This document shows positions 13,977-20,902 of a stretch of DNA of 21,512 nt, piece by piece (within the stretch, counting starts at the first letter, position 1; each line of letters starts with the position of its first letter). This DNA is from Paracoccaceae bacterium (lineage in GTDB: Bacteria > Pseudomonadota > Alphaproteobacteria > Rhodobacterales > Rhodobacteraceae). The notes under the pieces are model-generated. The model had not been told where the DNA came from and ran no database searches. It saw nothing but the letters and a program-made list of their open reading frames with translations. The stretch spans positions 1-21,512 of the forward strand of contig JAASTF010000015.1 of the NCBI GenBank assembly GCA_021767525.1. Reading direction: 5' to 3'. The position numbers were made by a program, and so were the translations under genes.

Positions 13977-15092
13977 TCAATCGAAGTCCTGCGCGGACAG
14001 CGCGCGATGGATTTCGCGGCGCACCAGTTTGCGCACGTTGCGCGTGATGCGTTCGCCAAGCGCGCCCTGCAACTCTTCGCGCACGATTTCGGCCACCAGC
14101 TCGCGCAGCGCGTCTTCGTCGATCAGCGTGTCGTCCTCTGCCAGAAAATCGAACGGCTCGGCCTCGGACGCTGGGCTTTGCTGTGTCGGTTGGGGTTGGG
14201 GCGTTGGGTCTTCGGCCTGGGCGGCCTGATCCGTTTCGTCCGACCTGGCATCCTGTTGCACGGGGTCTTCGCCATGCGCGCGCGCCGCCGCATAAAGCGT
14301 GCCCGACCACACCGCCGCATCCGCATTCACGGTATCCGGTGCGGGGTCTTGGGGGGCCTCGTTACCGTCGTCTTCCCATTTAAGCGCGTCGGGGCTGTCT
14401 TGAGGATCGGCGATTTCCTCAGCCTCGGGCCGGTCCTCCAGGGGGTGGAATTCCGTGTCGTCCAGATCGGGCGCGGCGCCGGCATCCGCTTGCGGCGCCT
14501 CGTGCTCGGGCATGTCGGCCATGCCGGGCGGCGTATCCTGTTGCGCAAGATCGCCCGCCTCGTCATCGGTGCGGTGTTCGGCCTGCGCAACGAAAGGTTC
14601 CACCAGCGCGGGCTCGTCCGTGGGTTCGGGCGCCACGTCCAGCGCGATCGGCGCATCGTCTGCCGGGCTGTCCAGGATCAGCGGTGCCTGCGCCGCGTCG
14701 GTCGCGTCGGTTTCGTCGTCCGGGCCCGGACCGGCGCTGTCGATGCTTTCGTCCGGCTGCGCGTCCGTCACCTCGGGCGTTTCGCTTACCACGTCCTCGG
14801 GCGTTTCCTCGGGCATTTCGGCCTGGGGCGCGTCGGCCGTGTCGCCATCTTGCGGCGGTTCGGCATCGCGGATCGAGTGGAAGTCGAAACCATCTTCGGC
14901 CGGCTCTTGCGTGGGCTCGGGCGGAACCGAAGCCTGGGCGCGTTCGGAAACGCGCTGTGCCGGAGTTAGCAACAATTTGTCTGAATCGGTGGTCTGGCGG
15001 CGTGTCGCCTTATCCCGCGACTCTTCCGAAACCAGCCGGCGAATCGACGACAAAACGTCTTCGATATTCGTGCTTTTCAAGGGATCTGACAT
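13977..15092 (-). CDS. Acidic, mostly disordered protein with PopZ (DUF2497)-like ends
   Basis: The 371 residues fall into three parts. Residues about 9-24 form an amphipathic helix (IEDVLSSIRRLVSEE). A linker from about 33 to 320 is dominated by Asp, Glu, Pro and Ala with very few lysines and no predicted fold. The last 50 residues are helical (DEDALRELVAEIVREELQGA, then ITRNVRKLVRREIHRALS). Caulobacter PopZ, the polar scaffold that binds ParB and cell-cycle proteins, has the same plan: an EEILASIRRIIS-type first helix, a P/E/D-rich linker and C-terminal helices ending in LVREEIERV. The resemblance is in pattern and short segments, so a PopZ-type polar organiser is an inference. The linker is far longer than in Caulobacter PopZ (about 177 aa in total). 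It has its own predicted promoter 24-60 bp upstream and lies downstream of tolC on the same strand. Confidence 0.7.
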   Translation of the reverse strand: MSDPLKSTNIEDVLSSIRRLVSEESRDKATRRQTTDSDKLLLTPAQRVSERAQASVPPEPTQEPAEDGFDFHSIRDAEPPQDGDTADAPQAEMPEETPEDVVSETPEVTDAQPDESIDSAGPGPDDETDATDAAQAPLILDSPADDAPIALDVAPEPTDEPALVEPFVAQAEHRTDDEAGDLAQQDTPPGMADMPEHEAPQADAGAAPDLDDTEFHPLEDRPEAEEIADPQDSPDALKWEDDGNEAPQDPAPDTVNADAAVWSGTLYAAARAHGEDPVQQDARSDETDQAAQAEDPTPQPQPTQQSPASEAEPFDFLAEDDTLIDEDALRELVAEIVREELQGALGERITRNVRKLVRREIHRALSAQDFD

Positions 15093-15122
15093 GCCTGTGC
15101 CACCATTACTGCTCTGACCCCA

Positions 15123-15151
15123 AGTTTACCGCCAGCACAGCTATCGCACAA
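15123..15151 (-). promoter_or_regulatory. Predicted promoter of the PopZ-like gene
   Basis: Minus-strand TTGTGC (15151-15146) and TAAACT (15128-15123) are exactly 17 bases apart, in a locally AT-rich 74-bp gap after tolC. Transcription would start near 15116, giving a leader of about 24 bases before ATG 15092. Confidence 0.4.
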
Positions 15152-15166
15152 CAGATGCTGAGAAAT

Positions 15167-16573
15167 TTACTGTTTCCCCAGGCTTTCCAGCACCCGCTCC
15201 AACTGACGGCCCTGTTTGCTGATCGCGCTGGGGGCATCCTTGACCAGATTGTAATAGGCGGTGGGGTCGTATTGCGGCACGTTCAGGTTCAGTTGATCGA
15301 CCGTCAAAAGCCCCATTGCCGCCAGCAGCGCATAATAGGCCTTGTACTCGTTCGAGGCGGCGGTGATCCGGCTGGCCTGCGCATCCAGCAGGTCCTGTTC
15401 GGCATTCAGCACGTCCAACGTGGTGCGCGCGCCCAGCGTTGCCTCTTCGCGCACACCGCGAAAGGCCACGCGCGCGGCACGGATCTGTTCATCGACCGCC
15501 CTCAACGCCGCCTGCGCAACCTGCACGCGGGCATAGGCGGTGCCGACATTCTGCGCCACGATCCGTTGGGTTTCCAGCAGCTCGCCGCGCTTGGCGTCAC
15601 GCTGGGCGATCGCCTTGCGGGTTCGGGCCATCAGCTGCCCGCCCTGGTAAAGCGTGCTGCCGGTTTCCACGCCGATGGACCCGCCGCGCACGTAATTGCC
15701 GTTGTCGAAATCCTCGGTCAGGTTCAACCGGCCGTTCAGCGACACCTCGGGCGCGGTGGCCGCGCGGGCCAGCAGCACGCCCAGATCGGCGGCCGTCACC
15801 TCGAACTGGACCGCGCGAATATCGGGATGCTGGCGCATGGCCACGGCCTTGGCCGCATCGACCGAGCGCGCCGGCATCCGCATCGCGGGCGGCGGCGTCA
15901 GGTTGCCGGGCGCGCGGCCCACATAGGCGCGGAAATCCTCGATCGCGATGGCCAGATCGCCCTCGGCCTGCGCCAGGTTGCTGCGCGCCTCGGCAAGCCG
16001 GGCCTGGGCCAGCGCGACATCGGTGCGGGTGACCTCGCCCACCTCGAACCTGTCGCGCGCGGCGCGCAACTCTTCCGAGATCACGCGGATGTTGTTCCGC
16101 CGCAACTGCACGATTTCATAAAAGCTGCGCACATCCATGAAGGCGTTGACGGCCCGTTGAAGGATGGCCTGCTCGACCGAGATCAACGCCTGGCGCGTGG
16201 CCAGAACCGTCTCTTTCGCGATGTCGACCTGATAGCGCGTCCGCCCGCCATCCCAGAACACCCATTCCGCATTCAGCGCCACCGTGACGGTTGTGCGCTC
16301 GCTTTGGCGCACCAGCCCCGAGGTCTGGCTGTCGCCGAATTCGCGCGTGATATCGGCCAACCAGCGCACCACGGGCCGCAGGTTCGACATCGCGATGGCC
16401 ACGTCTTCGTCGGCGGCGCGCAGCACGGCGCGGTTCTGTTCGAGCAGCCCGCTGTTGCGATAGGCATCGGCCAGCGCATCGGCCAGGCTGTCGGCCTGCG
16501 CCGCCCCTGCCATCATGGTCAAGGCGGCCGCGCCGGCCAGCACCCCGGTTCTGATTCTGGAATAAAGACTCAC
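15167..16573 (-). CDS. tolC: TolC-family outer membrane efflux/type I secretion channel protein
   Basis: This 468-residue protein (E. coli TolC is 493-495) forms a trimeric outer-membrane barrel with a periplasmic helical tunnel, docking type I secretion and efflux pumps. A signal peptide is clear: basic SRIRTG, a hydrophobic core, and AQA before DSLADAL (cleavage near residue 27). The two internally repeated OEP halves are visible, each with long coiled-coil helices (EELRAARDRFEVGEVTRTDV; AARVAFRGVREEATLGARTT) and the characteristic DVLNAEQDLLDAQ near the end. The frame extends upstream to 16681 but the true start is GTG 16573, with AAGGAG six bases before it and the signal peptide directly after. 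It lies 35 bp after the PCMT-like gene and is probably cotranscribed with it. No inner-membrane pump or adaptor gene is adjacent. Confidence 0.94.
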   Translation of the reverse strand: MSLYSRIRTGVLAGAAALTMMAGAAQADSLADALADAYRNSGLLEQNRAVLRAADEDVAIAMSNLRPVVRWLADITREFGDSQTSGLVRQSERTTVTVALNAEWVFWDGGRTRYQVDIAKETVLATRQALISVEQAILQRAVNAFMDVRSFYEIVQLRRNNIRVISEELRAARDRFEVGEVTRTDVALAQARLAEARSNLAQAEGDLAIAIEDFRAYVGRAPGNLTPPPAMRMPARSVDAAKAVAMRQHPDIRAVQFEVTAADLGVLLARAATAPEVSLNGRLNLTEDFDNGNYVRGGSIGVETGSTLYQGGQLMARTRKAIAQRDAKRGELLETQRIVAQNVGTAYARVQVAQAALRAVDEQIRAARVAFRGVREEATLGARTTLDVLNAEQDLLDAQASRITAASNEYKAYYALLAAMGLLTVDQLNLNVPQYDPTAYYNLVKDAPSAISKQGRQLERVLESLGKQ

Positions 16574-16579
16574 GTGGGG

Positions 16580-16585
16580 CTCCTT
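16580..16585 (-). promoter_or_regulatory. Ribosome binding site fixing the tolC GTG start
   Basis: Minus-strand AAGGAG lies six bases (CCCCAC) before GTG 16573. The longer in-frame start at 16681 lies inside the upstream methyltransferase gene and would bury the signal peptide. Confidence 0.75.
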
Positions 16586-16608
16586 GCCGCTGACGGGCGA
16601 TTGCACGA

Positions 16609-17262
16609 TTACAGGGTAAAGGCGCTGTGGGCCTCGAAGCCCGGCAGAACCGGCGCGCCCGCATTGAAGGCATGACGCCACGACACCGCACCGTCCACCT
16701 TGTAGCCGATGCGCACGACGCCCAACGCCCCCTCGTTGAACAGGCAGATGATGCGCCCGCCATCCTTCAGCTGGTCGGTGATCGCCTCGGGCAGATGCGC
16801 CACGGCGCCTTGCAGCAGGATCACGTCATAGGGCCCGTGCTGCGGCGCGCCTTCGGTCAGCGGGCCCTGGTGCACGATCACGTTGTCGGCCTCGGCCTCG
16901 GTCAGCGCGGTCTGCGCCTCTCGGGCCATCGTCTCGTCCTCTTCGACGGCGACAACCGCCTCGGCCAGCCGCGACAGGACCGCCGCGGAATAGCCCAGCG
17001 CGGTGCCGATATCCAACACCAGCTCGTCGGGCTGAATATCCAGCGTATCCAACATCTTGGCCAGCGTGCGCGGCTCGAACACCACGCGGCCCCGGCCCAG
17101 GTCGATATTCTCGCCGACATAGGCCGCCTCGCGCTTGTCGGTGGGCACGAAATCCTCGCGCGGCACGGCAAGCATCGCGTCGATCACGTTGAACTTGGTC
17201 ACATCGTTGGGGCGCACCTGGGTATCGACCATGACGGTGCGACGAGAGGCGAAATCGGTCAT
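16609..17262 (-). CDS. Protein-L-isoaspartate O-methyltransferase (PCMT)-like SAM methyltransferase
   Basis: This 217-residue protein is of the usual PCMT size. The N-terminal VRPNDVT and REDFVP segments and SAM-binding motif I VLDIGTALGYSAAVL (82-96) followed by the acidic end of strand 2 (VVAVEED) are typical. True PCMTs repair isoaspartyl residues and have a GQTISQP active-site stretch with a catalytic serine. The matching stretch here is GRVVFEP (about 58-64), with phenylalanine at the serine position. It may therefore be a divergent member with another substrate. The C-terminal part ends at a TAA 35 bp before tolC. That pairing is one I recall in related genomes, which suggests a conserved operon. 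The start ATG 17262 gives the expected N-terminus (MTDFASRRTVMVDTQVRP). Confidence 0.85.
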   Translation of the reverse strand: MTDFASRRTVMVDTQVRPNDVTKFNVIDAMLAVPREDFVPTDKREAAYVGENIDLGRGRVVFEPRTLAKMLDTLDIQPDELVLDIGTALGYSAAVLSRLAEAVVAVEEDETMAREAQTALTEAEADNVIVHQGPLTEGAPQHGPYDVILLQGAVAHLPEAITDQLKDGGRIICLFNEGALGVVRIGYKVDGAVSWRHAFNAGAPVLPGFEAHSAFTL

Positions 17263-17367
17263 CTGGCTAAACCTGTTCGTTCAGTTATCGCCTTTCGTTT
17301 TGTCACATCGCGGCACTGGCGGCAACGGCCAAGCGCGCGCAATCGTCGGCACCGGCCGCCAAAGCCC

Positions 17368-17396
17368 TTGCATGGCCCCCGACAATCCGATACCTG
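17368..17396 (+). promoter_or_regulatory. Possible promoter of tRNA-Cys
   Basis: TTGCAT (17368-17373) and TACCTG (17391-17396) are 17 bases apart, and the tRNA starts 20 bases later. The -10 box is weak, so this is tentative. Confidence 0.3.
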
Positions 17397-17415
17397 ACCG
17401 ATCAGCACCACGGCT

Positions 17416-17489
17416 GGCGAGTTGGCGGAGTGGTGACGCAGCGGATTGCAAATCCGTGTACACCGGTTCGATTCCGGTACTCGCCTCCA
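17416..17489 (+). tRNA. tRNA-Cys (anticodon GCA), CCA encoded
   Basis: The 74 bases fold as a cloverleaf. Acceptor GGCGAGT (17416-17422) pairs with ACTCGCC (17479-17485), followed by discriminator T and CCA. The anticodon loop is TTGCAAA with GCA at 17448-17450, closed by GCGGA/TCCGT. The T-arm is CCGG-TTCGATT-CCGG. A GCA anticodon with a U discriminator is the cysteine identity. Its 3' end abuts an integrase remnant, so this gene served as an insertion target. Confidence 0.96.
17463..17489 (+). other. Inferred attachment site at the 3' end of tRNA-Cys
   Basis: The T-arm and acceptor 3' half of tRNA genes is the usual attB for tyrosine-recombinase elements. An integrase remnant ends 16 bp beyond this point, oriented toward the tRNA. 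No second copy of the tRNA 3' end is present in the window, so the exact core cannot be defined. Confidence 0.4.
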
Positions 17490-17504
17490 AATCTTTTCAA
17501 TGAC

Positions 17505-17984
17505 TTAGACAGAAGGACTGATTGCGCGCATCGCGCCGATTACAGTGGCGTTTACAGTTTTGTTCACGAAGCCCCCCCTTTTTGCCTTTGCCCGCTTCTC
17601 CAGAACGGAATCGGTTTCATTCGGTGACACCCGTGCATAATGCTCAATTACATTTGCGGCATGCCTTAGTGACCACCCCATGTGGCTGGCGATTTGCGAC
17701 AGGCTTAATCCCGCGTTCAAAAAGCGCGTTGCCGCCGTACCTCTGCAATCCTGCAAACGCAAATTTCCACTAAGACCAGCCTTGTCTCTCCACTGCCGCA
17801 AGCCCTCGGATGCCCGGTGCTCGGTCAACTGGTTCCCGCTGGCATTGGTGAGAATAAGCATTTGGCCCTCGGGGGTTGCGTCGATAACCTGAGCCAAGGC
17901 AAGTGTGATCGGAATGTGAGCTGTACGGCCACGTTTATTTGTACGCGCCCTCAGCCTGGCGGTGGCGTGCCACCGGGTCGGCAT
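17505..17984 (-). pseudogene. Tyrosine recombinase/phage integrase, C-terminal fragment
   Basis: Only the C-terminal part of the catalytic domain remains, about 150 recognisable residues. NKRGRTAHIPITLALAQVI and LILTNASGNQLTEHRA match the beta-hairpin and linker region of phage integrases. LQDCRGTAATRFL holds the second conserved arginine, with glutamine where HxxR normally has histidine. MGWSLRHAANVIEHY holds tryptophan at the H/W position and the nucleophile tyrosine. The N-terminal DNA-binding and core-binding domains and the first catalytic arginine are gone; homology seems to stop near 17950, where the sequence becomes GC-rich again. Base composition is visibly lower in GC than the flanks, which supports foreign origin. 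The fragment could still be translated from ATG 17984 but cannot be an active recombinase. Confidence 0.85.
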
Positions 17985-18092
17985 GGCCGGCCGATGGGAT
18001 ACCGCGCCAGGGTTTGGCCGAAAACCGCAACCCCCGCCACCTTGCGTTCAAAGAGGCTTTGTCGCATCGCGCGCCGGGTGTATCCTTGGGCC

Positions 18093-18989
18093 ATGAACCT
18101 GCGTTTTGCCCTTCCAGCCCTGATCGCGATGTGCGGCCCCTCGCAGGCCGCCGATTGGTCCGCGGTCGAGGCGCTGTTCCAGGATCGCTGCACGGCCTGC
18201 CATTCCGGGGAATTCGCGCCGCTCGGGCTGCGCCTCGACAGCCATGAGGGCGTCATGGCCGGGTCGGACAACGGGCCGGTGCTGGACACGGGCGACGTGG
18301 CGGGCAGCGCGCTGGTCATGCGCGTCGAAGGCCGGGCCGAGCCGCAGATGCCGCTGGATGGCCCGCCTTTCCTGGCGGCGGACGAAATCGCGCTGCTGCG
18401 CGACTGGATCGCCGCAGGCGCGCCAGGCCCGGCCGAACCTGCCGCGCCCAGAGCGCCCGAGCCGCCGCCCGATCCGATGGCGGATGGGCGCATAACCTAT
18501 GACGAGGTGGCCGGCATCTTCGCCCGCGCCTGCATCCTGTGCCATTCCGATAATTCCAAGATGGGCGCCCCGCCCGAGGGGCTGCGCCTGAACAGCCTGA
18601 AGGCGATCCTGGCGGGCGGCGACCGGGTTGCGGTGATCCCCGGCAATGCGCAAGCCTCGGAACTGATCCGCCGGGTCGAGGGCCTTTCGGAGCCCAGGAT
18701 GCCCTTCAACGGACCACCCTGGCTGACCGATGGGCAGGTCGCGCTGCTGCGGGCGTGGATCGATGGCGGCGCGATGGATGCCGATGGCGTCCCGGCGCCG
18801 GTGCCGGTCGGCGGGCGGGTGCGGTTCCGCGGCACCATGACCGGCCCGGCGGAAATCGACGGCGCGCCCTTCCGCCTGACCCCGGACACCCGGATCGACG
18901 ACCGCCCCGCTATCGGCACGCGGGCCGAACTGCGCGCCCGTGTCGGGCAAGACGGCCAGATCATCGCAGACCGGCTGCGCGCGCGCTGA
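18093..18989 (+). CDS. Secreted di-haem c-type cytochrome with a duplicated domain and DUF5666-like tail
   Basis: This 298-residue periplasmic protein has a signal peptide of about 20 residues (MNLRFALPALIAMCGPSQAA). Two haem-binding sites are CTACH (33-37) and CILCH (147-151). Each is followed about 50 residues later by a likely Met ligand in a repeated motif, PQMPLDGPPF (M86) and PRMPFNGPPW (M203), and then ALLRDWIAAGA or ALLRAWIDGGA. The two halves are therefore a tandem duplication joined by a Pro/Ala-rich linker (about 110-130). They resemble the Planctomycete-type cytochrome c domain (PSCyt1-like). Residues about 240-298 (VRFRGTMTGPAEIDG to the end) look like a small beta-barrel of DUF5666 type. 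ATG 18093 is chosen because it gives the signal peptide; the frame runs further upstream into the integrase remnant. It converges on the cytochrome fusion gene with 21 bp between stops. Confidence 0.88.
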   Translation: MNLRFALPALIAMCGPSQAADWSAVEALFQDRCTACHSGEFAPLGLRLDSHEGVMAGSDNGPVLDTGDVAGSALVMRVEGRAEPQMPLDGPPFLAADEIALLRDWIAAGAPGPAEPAAPRAPEPPPDPMADGRITYDEVAGIFARACILCHSDNSKMGAPPEGLRLNSLKAILAGGDRVAVIPGNAQASELIRRVEGLSEPRMPFNGPPWLTDGQVALLRAWIDGGAMDADGVPAPVPVGGRVRFRGTMTGPAEIDGAPFRLTPDTRIDDRPAIGTRAELRARVGQDGQIIADRLRAR

Positions 18990-19010
18990 CGGGCCTTGGG
19001 CCGCTGCGGA

Positions 19011-20312
19011 TTACTGCCCGCCGCCCGACAAGGGCACGAAATCGACCCGGGCAGTGCCCGACAGGCGATGCGCCTCGTAATCCAGGCCCAGCTCTTGCAG
19101 AACGCTATCGTCCAGCGCGGCCAACAGGCCCGCGCGCGTCACGTCGCGGCCGGCGACCTTCAGCGCCTCGCCCAGCGCAACACCGGCGCGGCGGCCATGC
19201 ACCAGCACCGGGTGCGTGCGCGTTTCGATGGCGCGGGTGACGATCCAGGGCGTTTCGATCATCGCGATCACCTCGCCCCGCGCGCCCGGCGGCAGACCAC
19301 CGTCGCGCAGCAGGCTGAACGGCAGGATCACCCGGCCGCGCCAGCCCTCCTCCGGCAGCGCCCCGCCCGGTAACAGCACCAGGTCGCCGTCGCGCGCGGC
19401 GGCACCTGCCGCGCCCAGAATGACATCCGGCGGCGCATCGGGGCGCTCCATCCGCAGGTCGCGGGCCAGCGCCCGGGCCCCGTCGCCCTGGCCCGGCTCG
19501 ATCGTGACCTGTGCCGCGCCCGTTTCGACAAGGTGGCGGGCCAGCGCCCGGCGCTGGCTTTGCCTGTCGGGCGTGGCGGCGCGCACGATGCTGGGGTCTT
19601 CGTCCCCCGCCAGGGCGCCCAGCGGAAACAGAACGGGAATGCCCCGGCCGGTGTAAGCCGCAACATCCGCCGCCAGCGGGCTGATCACCGCCAGCATCCC
19701 TGCCGCGGCCGCCGCATCCCCGCGCGCGATCGGCACGATGCGCACCTTTCGGCCATAAGCCGCGGGGCCACCCAGCGCCTGAGACAGCCCAGTTTCGATC
19801 GCGGCCAGAAGATCGCCATGCAGATCCGGCTGACCGGGCACGGCCGGCAGGCCGATCTGCACCGCGCGCGGGGCCACGCCCCGGCGCTGCTCGGTGCCGA
19901 CCTGTTGCAGATAGGCGAAAAGCGCGCGCGCCTGATCGTCGGTCAGGTCGTAGCGCGGCATCAACCGGCTGAGCGCACGGTCGCCGGCATCGACCCCTTG
20001 CGTGATGGCGCGGATGAATGCCGCCTCGCCATAGGCTGGCCGCGTCTGGGTCGGACGCATCAGGAACCGCGCGTCGATCGGGGGCACATCGCCCTCGACC
20101 CCGCCCAGCGCATCGCGCCCATGGCAGCTGTGACAGGCGAACCGCGCCAGCTGGCGCGCGCCGCGCCCGGCATTCTGCCCGTCAATCCGCCCGGTGAACA
20201 GCGCCCGGCCCAACGCCACCGGGTCGGCCGCCAGCGGCTGTGCAAACGCGGACAGCCAGGCCGCGAAAAGCAGGCCCAGCGCCGCGAACCGCCTGCCCAA
20301 GCCCCCGGTCAC
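19011..20312 (-). CDS. Fusion of cytochrome c and a periplasmic ligand-binding (ABC substrate-binding-like) domain
   Basis: The protein has 433 residues. A signal peptide (about 1-29, ending PLAA) is followed by a class I cytochrome c domain (about 30-140), with haem site CHSCH at 60-64 and a likely axial Met at 118 in LMPRYDLTDDQARALFAYLQ. Residues about 150-425 look like a type I periplasmic binding protein of the branched-chain amino acid/ANF kind: QIGLPAVPGQPDLHGDLLAA, internal VISPLAADVAAYTGRGIPVL, a second lobe with VILGAAGAAA and VLLPGGAL, and a C-terminal EALKVAGRDVTRAGLLAAL typical of that fold. The domain assignment is from sequence pattern only. It starts at GTG 20312, overlapping the SCO stop (GTGA), so it is translationally coupled. 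No ABC permease or ATPase gene is in view, so the binding domain may sense rather than import a ligand. Confidence 0.8.
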   Translation of the reverse strand: MTGGLGRRFAALGLLFAAWLSAFAQPLAADPVALGRALFTGRIDGQNAGRGARQLARFACHSCHGRDALGGVEGDVPPIDARFLMRPTQTRPAYGEAAFIRAITQGVDAGDRALSRLMPRYDLTDDQARALFAYLQQVGTEQRRGVAPRAVQIGLPAVPGQPDLHGDLLAAIETGLSQALGGPAAYGRKVRIVPIARGDAAAAAGMLAVISPLAADVAAYTGRGIPVLFPLGALAGDEDPSIVRAATPDRQSQRRALARHLVETGAAQVTIEPGQGDGARALARDLRMERPDAPPDVILGAAGAAARDGDLVLLPGGALPEEGWRGRVILPFSLLRDGGLPPGARGEVIAMIETPWIVTRAIETRTHPVLVHGRRAGVALGEALKVAGRDVTRAGLLAALDDSVLQELGLDYEAHRLSGTARVDFVPLSGGGQ

Positions 20313-20902
20313 GAGCGCAGGCTGTGCACCAGCGCCGCCAGTTCGGCGGCGTCGGGGAAGGACAGCGAGCGGTAAAACCGCCCGGTTTCCAGGTCGCCCA
20401 CCAGAAAGATCGGATCGTGCAGTTCGATATTCGCCACGTCGGCATCGAAGGCCCGCAACAGCCGCCCGATATCCGAGGGCGCCCCGGTCAGCCACGACCA
20501 GCGGTCGCTGGCGCCGAATTCCTGGGCCGCGTCGCGCATCCGCGCGGGCGTGTCGCGGCCCGGATCGATGGTGATCGACATCAGCCGCACATTCGCATCA
20601 CTGGGCAACAGCGCATCCAGATCCGCCAGCACGGCATTGCCGATGGGGCAGATCGACTCGCAGGTTGTGTAGCTGAAGTTGATGACCAAAAGCTGCCCTT
20701 GCGTCAGCGGACCGTGAAAATCGTGGGCGCGGGCCTCGTGGTCGATCATCGTCACGCGCGGCACGCTCAGGCGTTCGGGGGCGAAATTGGCGACCTGCGG
20801 ACCAGCAGGGCCCGTTGCGGCCCCGATCGCGGCATAGCCCGCGATGCCAGCCCCGCCCAGCAGGGCCAGTGCCAGCGCGGCGGGTTTCAGGGCGGGGATC
20901 AT
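20309..20902 (-). CDS. SCO1/SenC family copper-binding thioredoxin-fold protein
   Basis: This 197-residue membrane-anchored periplasmic protein has an N-terminal hydrophobic segment (about 6-29) that serves as anchor or signal. It has a thioredoxin-like fold with the copper-binding CESICP (C81, C85), the family SITIDPGRDTPARM stretch (about 109-122) and the conserved histidine H162 in ELHDPIFLVGD. SCO proteins deliver copper to the Cu-A site of cytochrome oxidase or act as thiol/redox factors. In this operon a redox or copper role for the neighbouring cytochromes is likely. The start at ATG 20902 follows GAGGAG at good spacing and overlaps the upstream stop by four bases (ATGA). A longer frame upstream overlaps the neighbouring gene and lacks a signal sequence at its start. 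Confidence 0.92.
   Translation of the reverse strand: MIPALKPAALALALLGGAGIAGYAAIGAATGPAGPQVANFAPERLSVPRVTMIDHEARAHDFHGPLTQGQLLVINFSYTTCESICPIGNAVLADLDALLPSDANVRLMSITIDPGRDTPARMRDAAQEFGASDRWSWLTGAPSDIGRLLRAFDADVANIELHDPIFLVGDLETGRFYRSLSFPDAAELAALVHSLRS

Noticed and set aside
12440..14059. A 539-codon minus-strand frame opposite cobQ
   Set aside because: The composition is typical of antisense shadow translation, it crosses a clear plus-strand terminator, and cobQ on the other strand is unambiguous.
14684..16675. A 663-codon plus-strand frame opposite tolC and part of the PopZ-like gene
   Set aside because: It spans two separate real genes and their intergenic promoter, and shows no domain or start signal.
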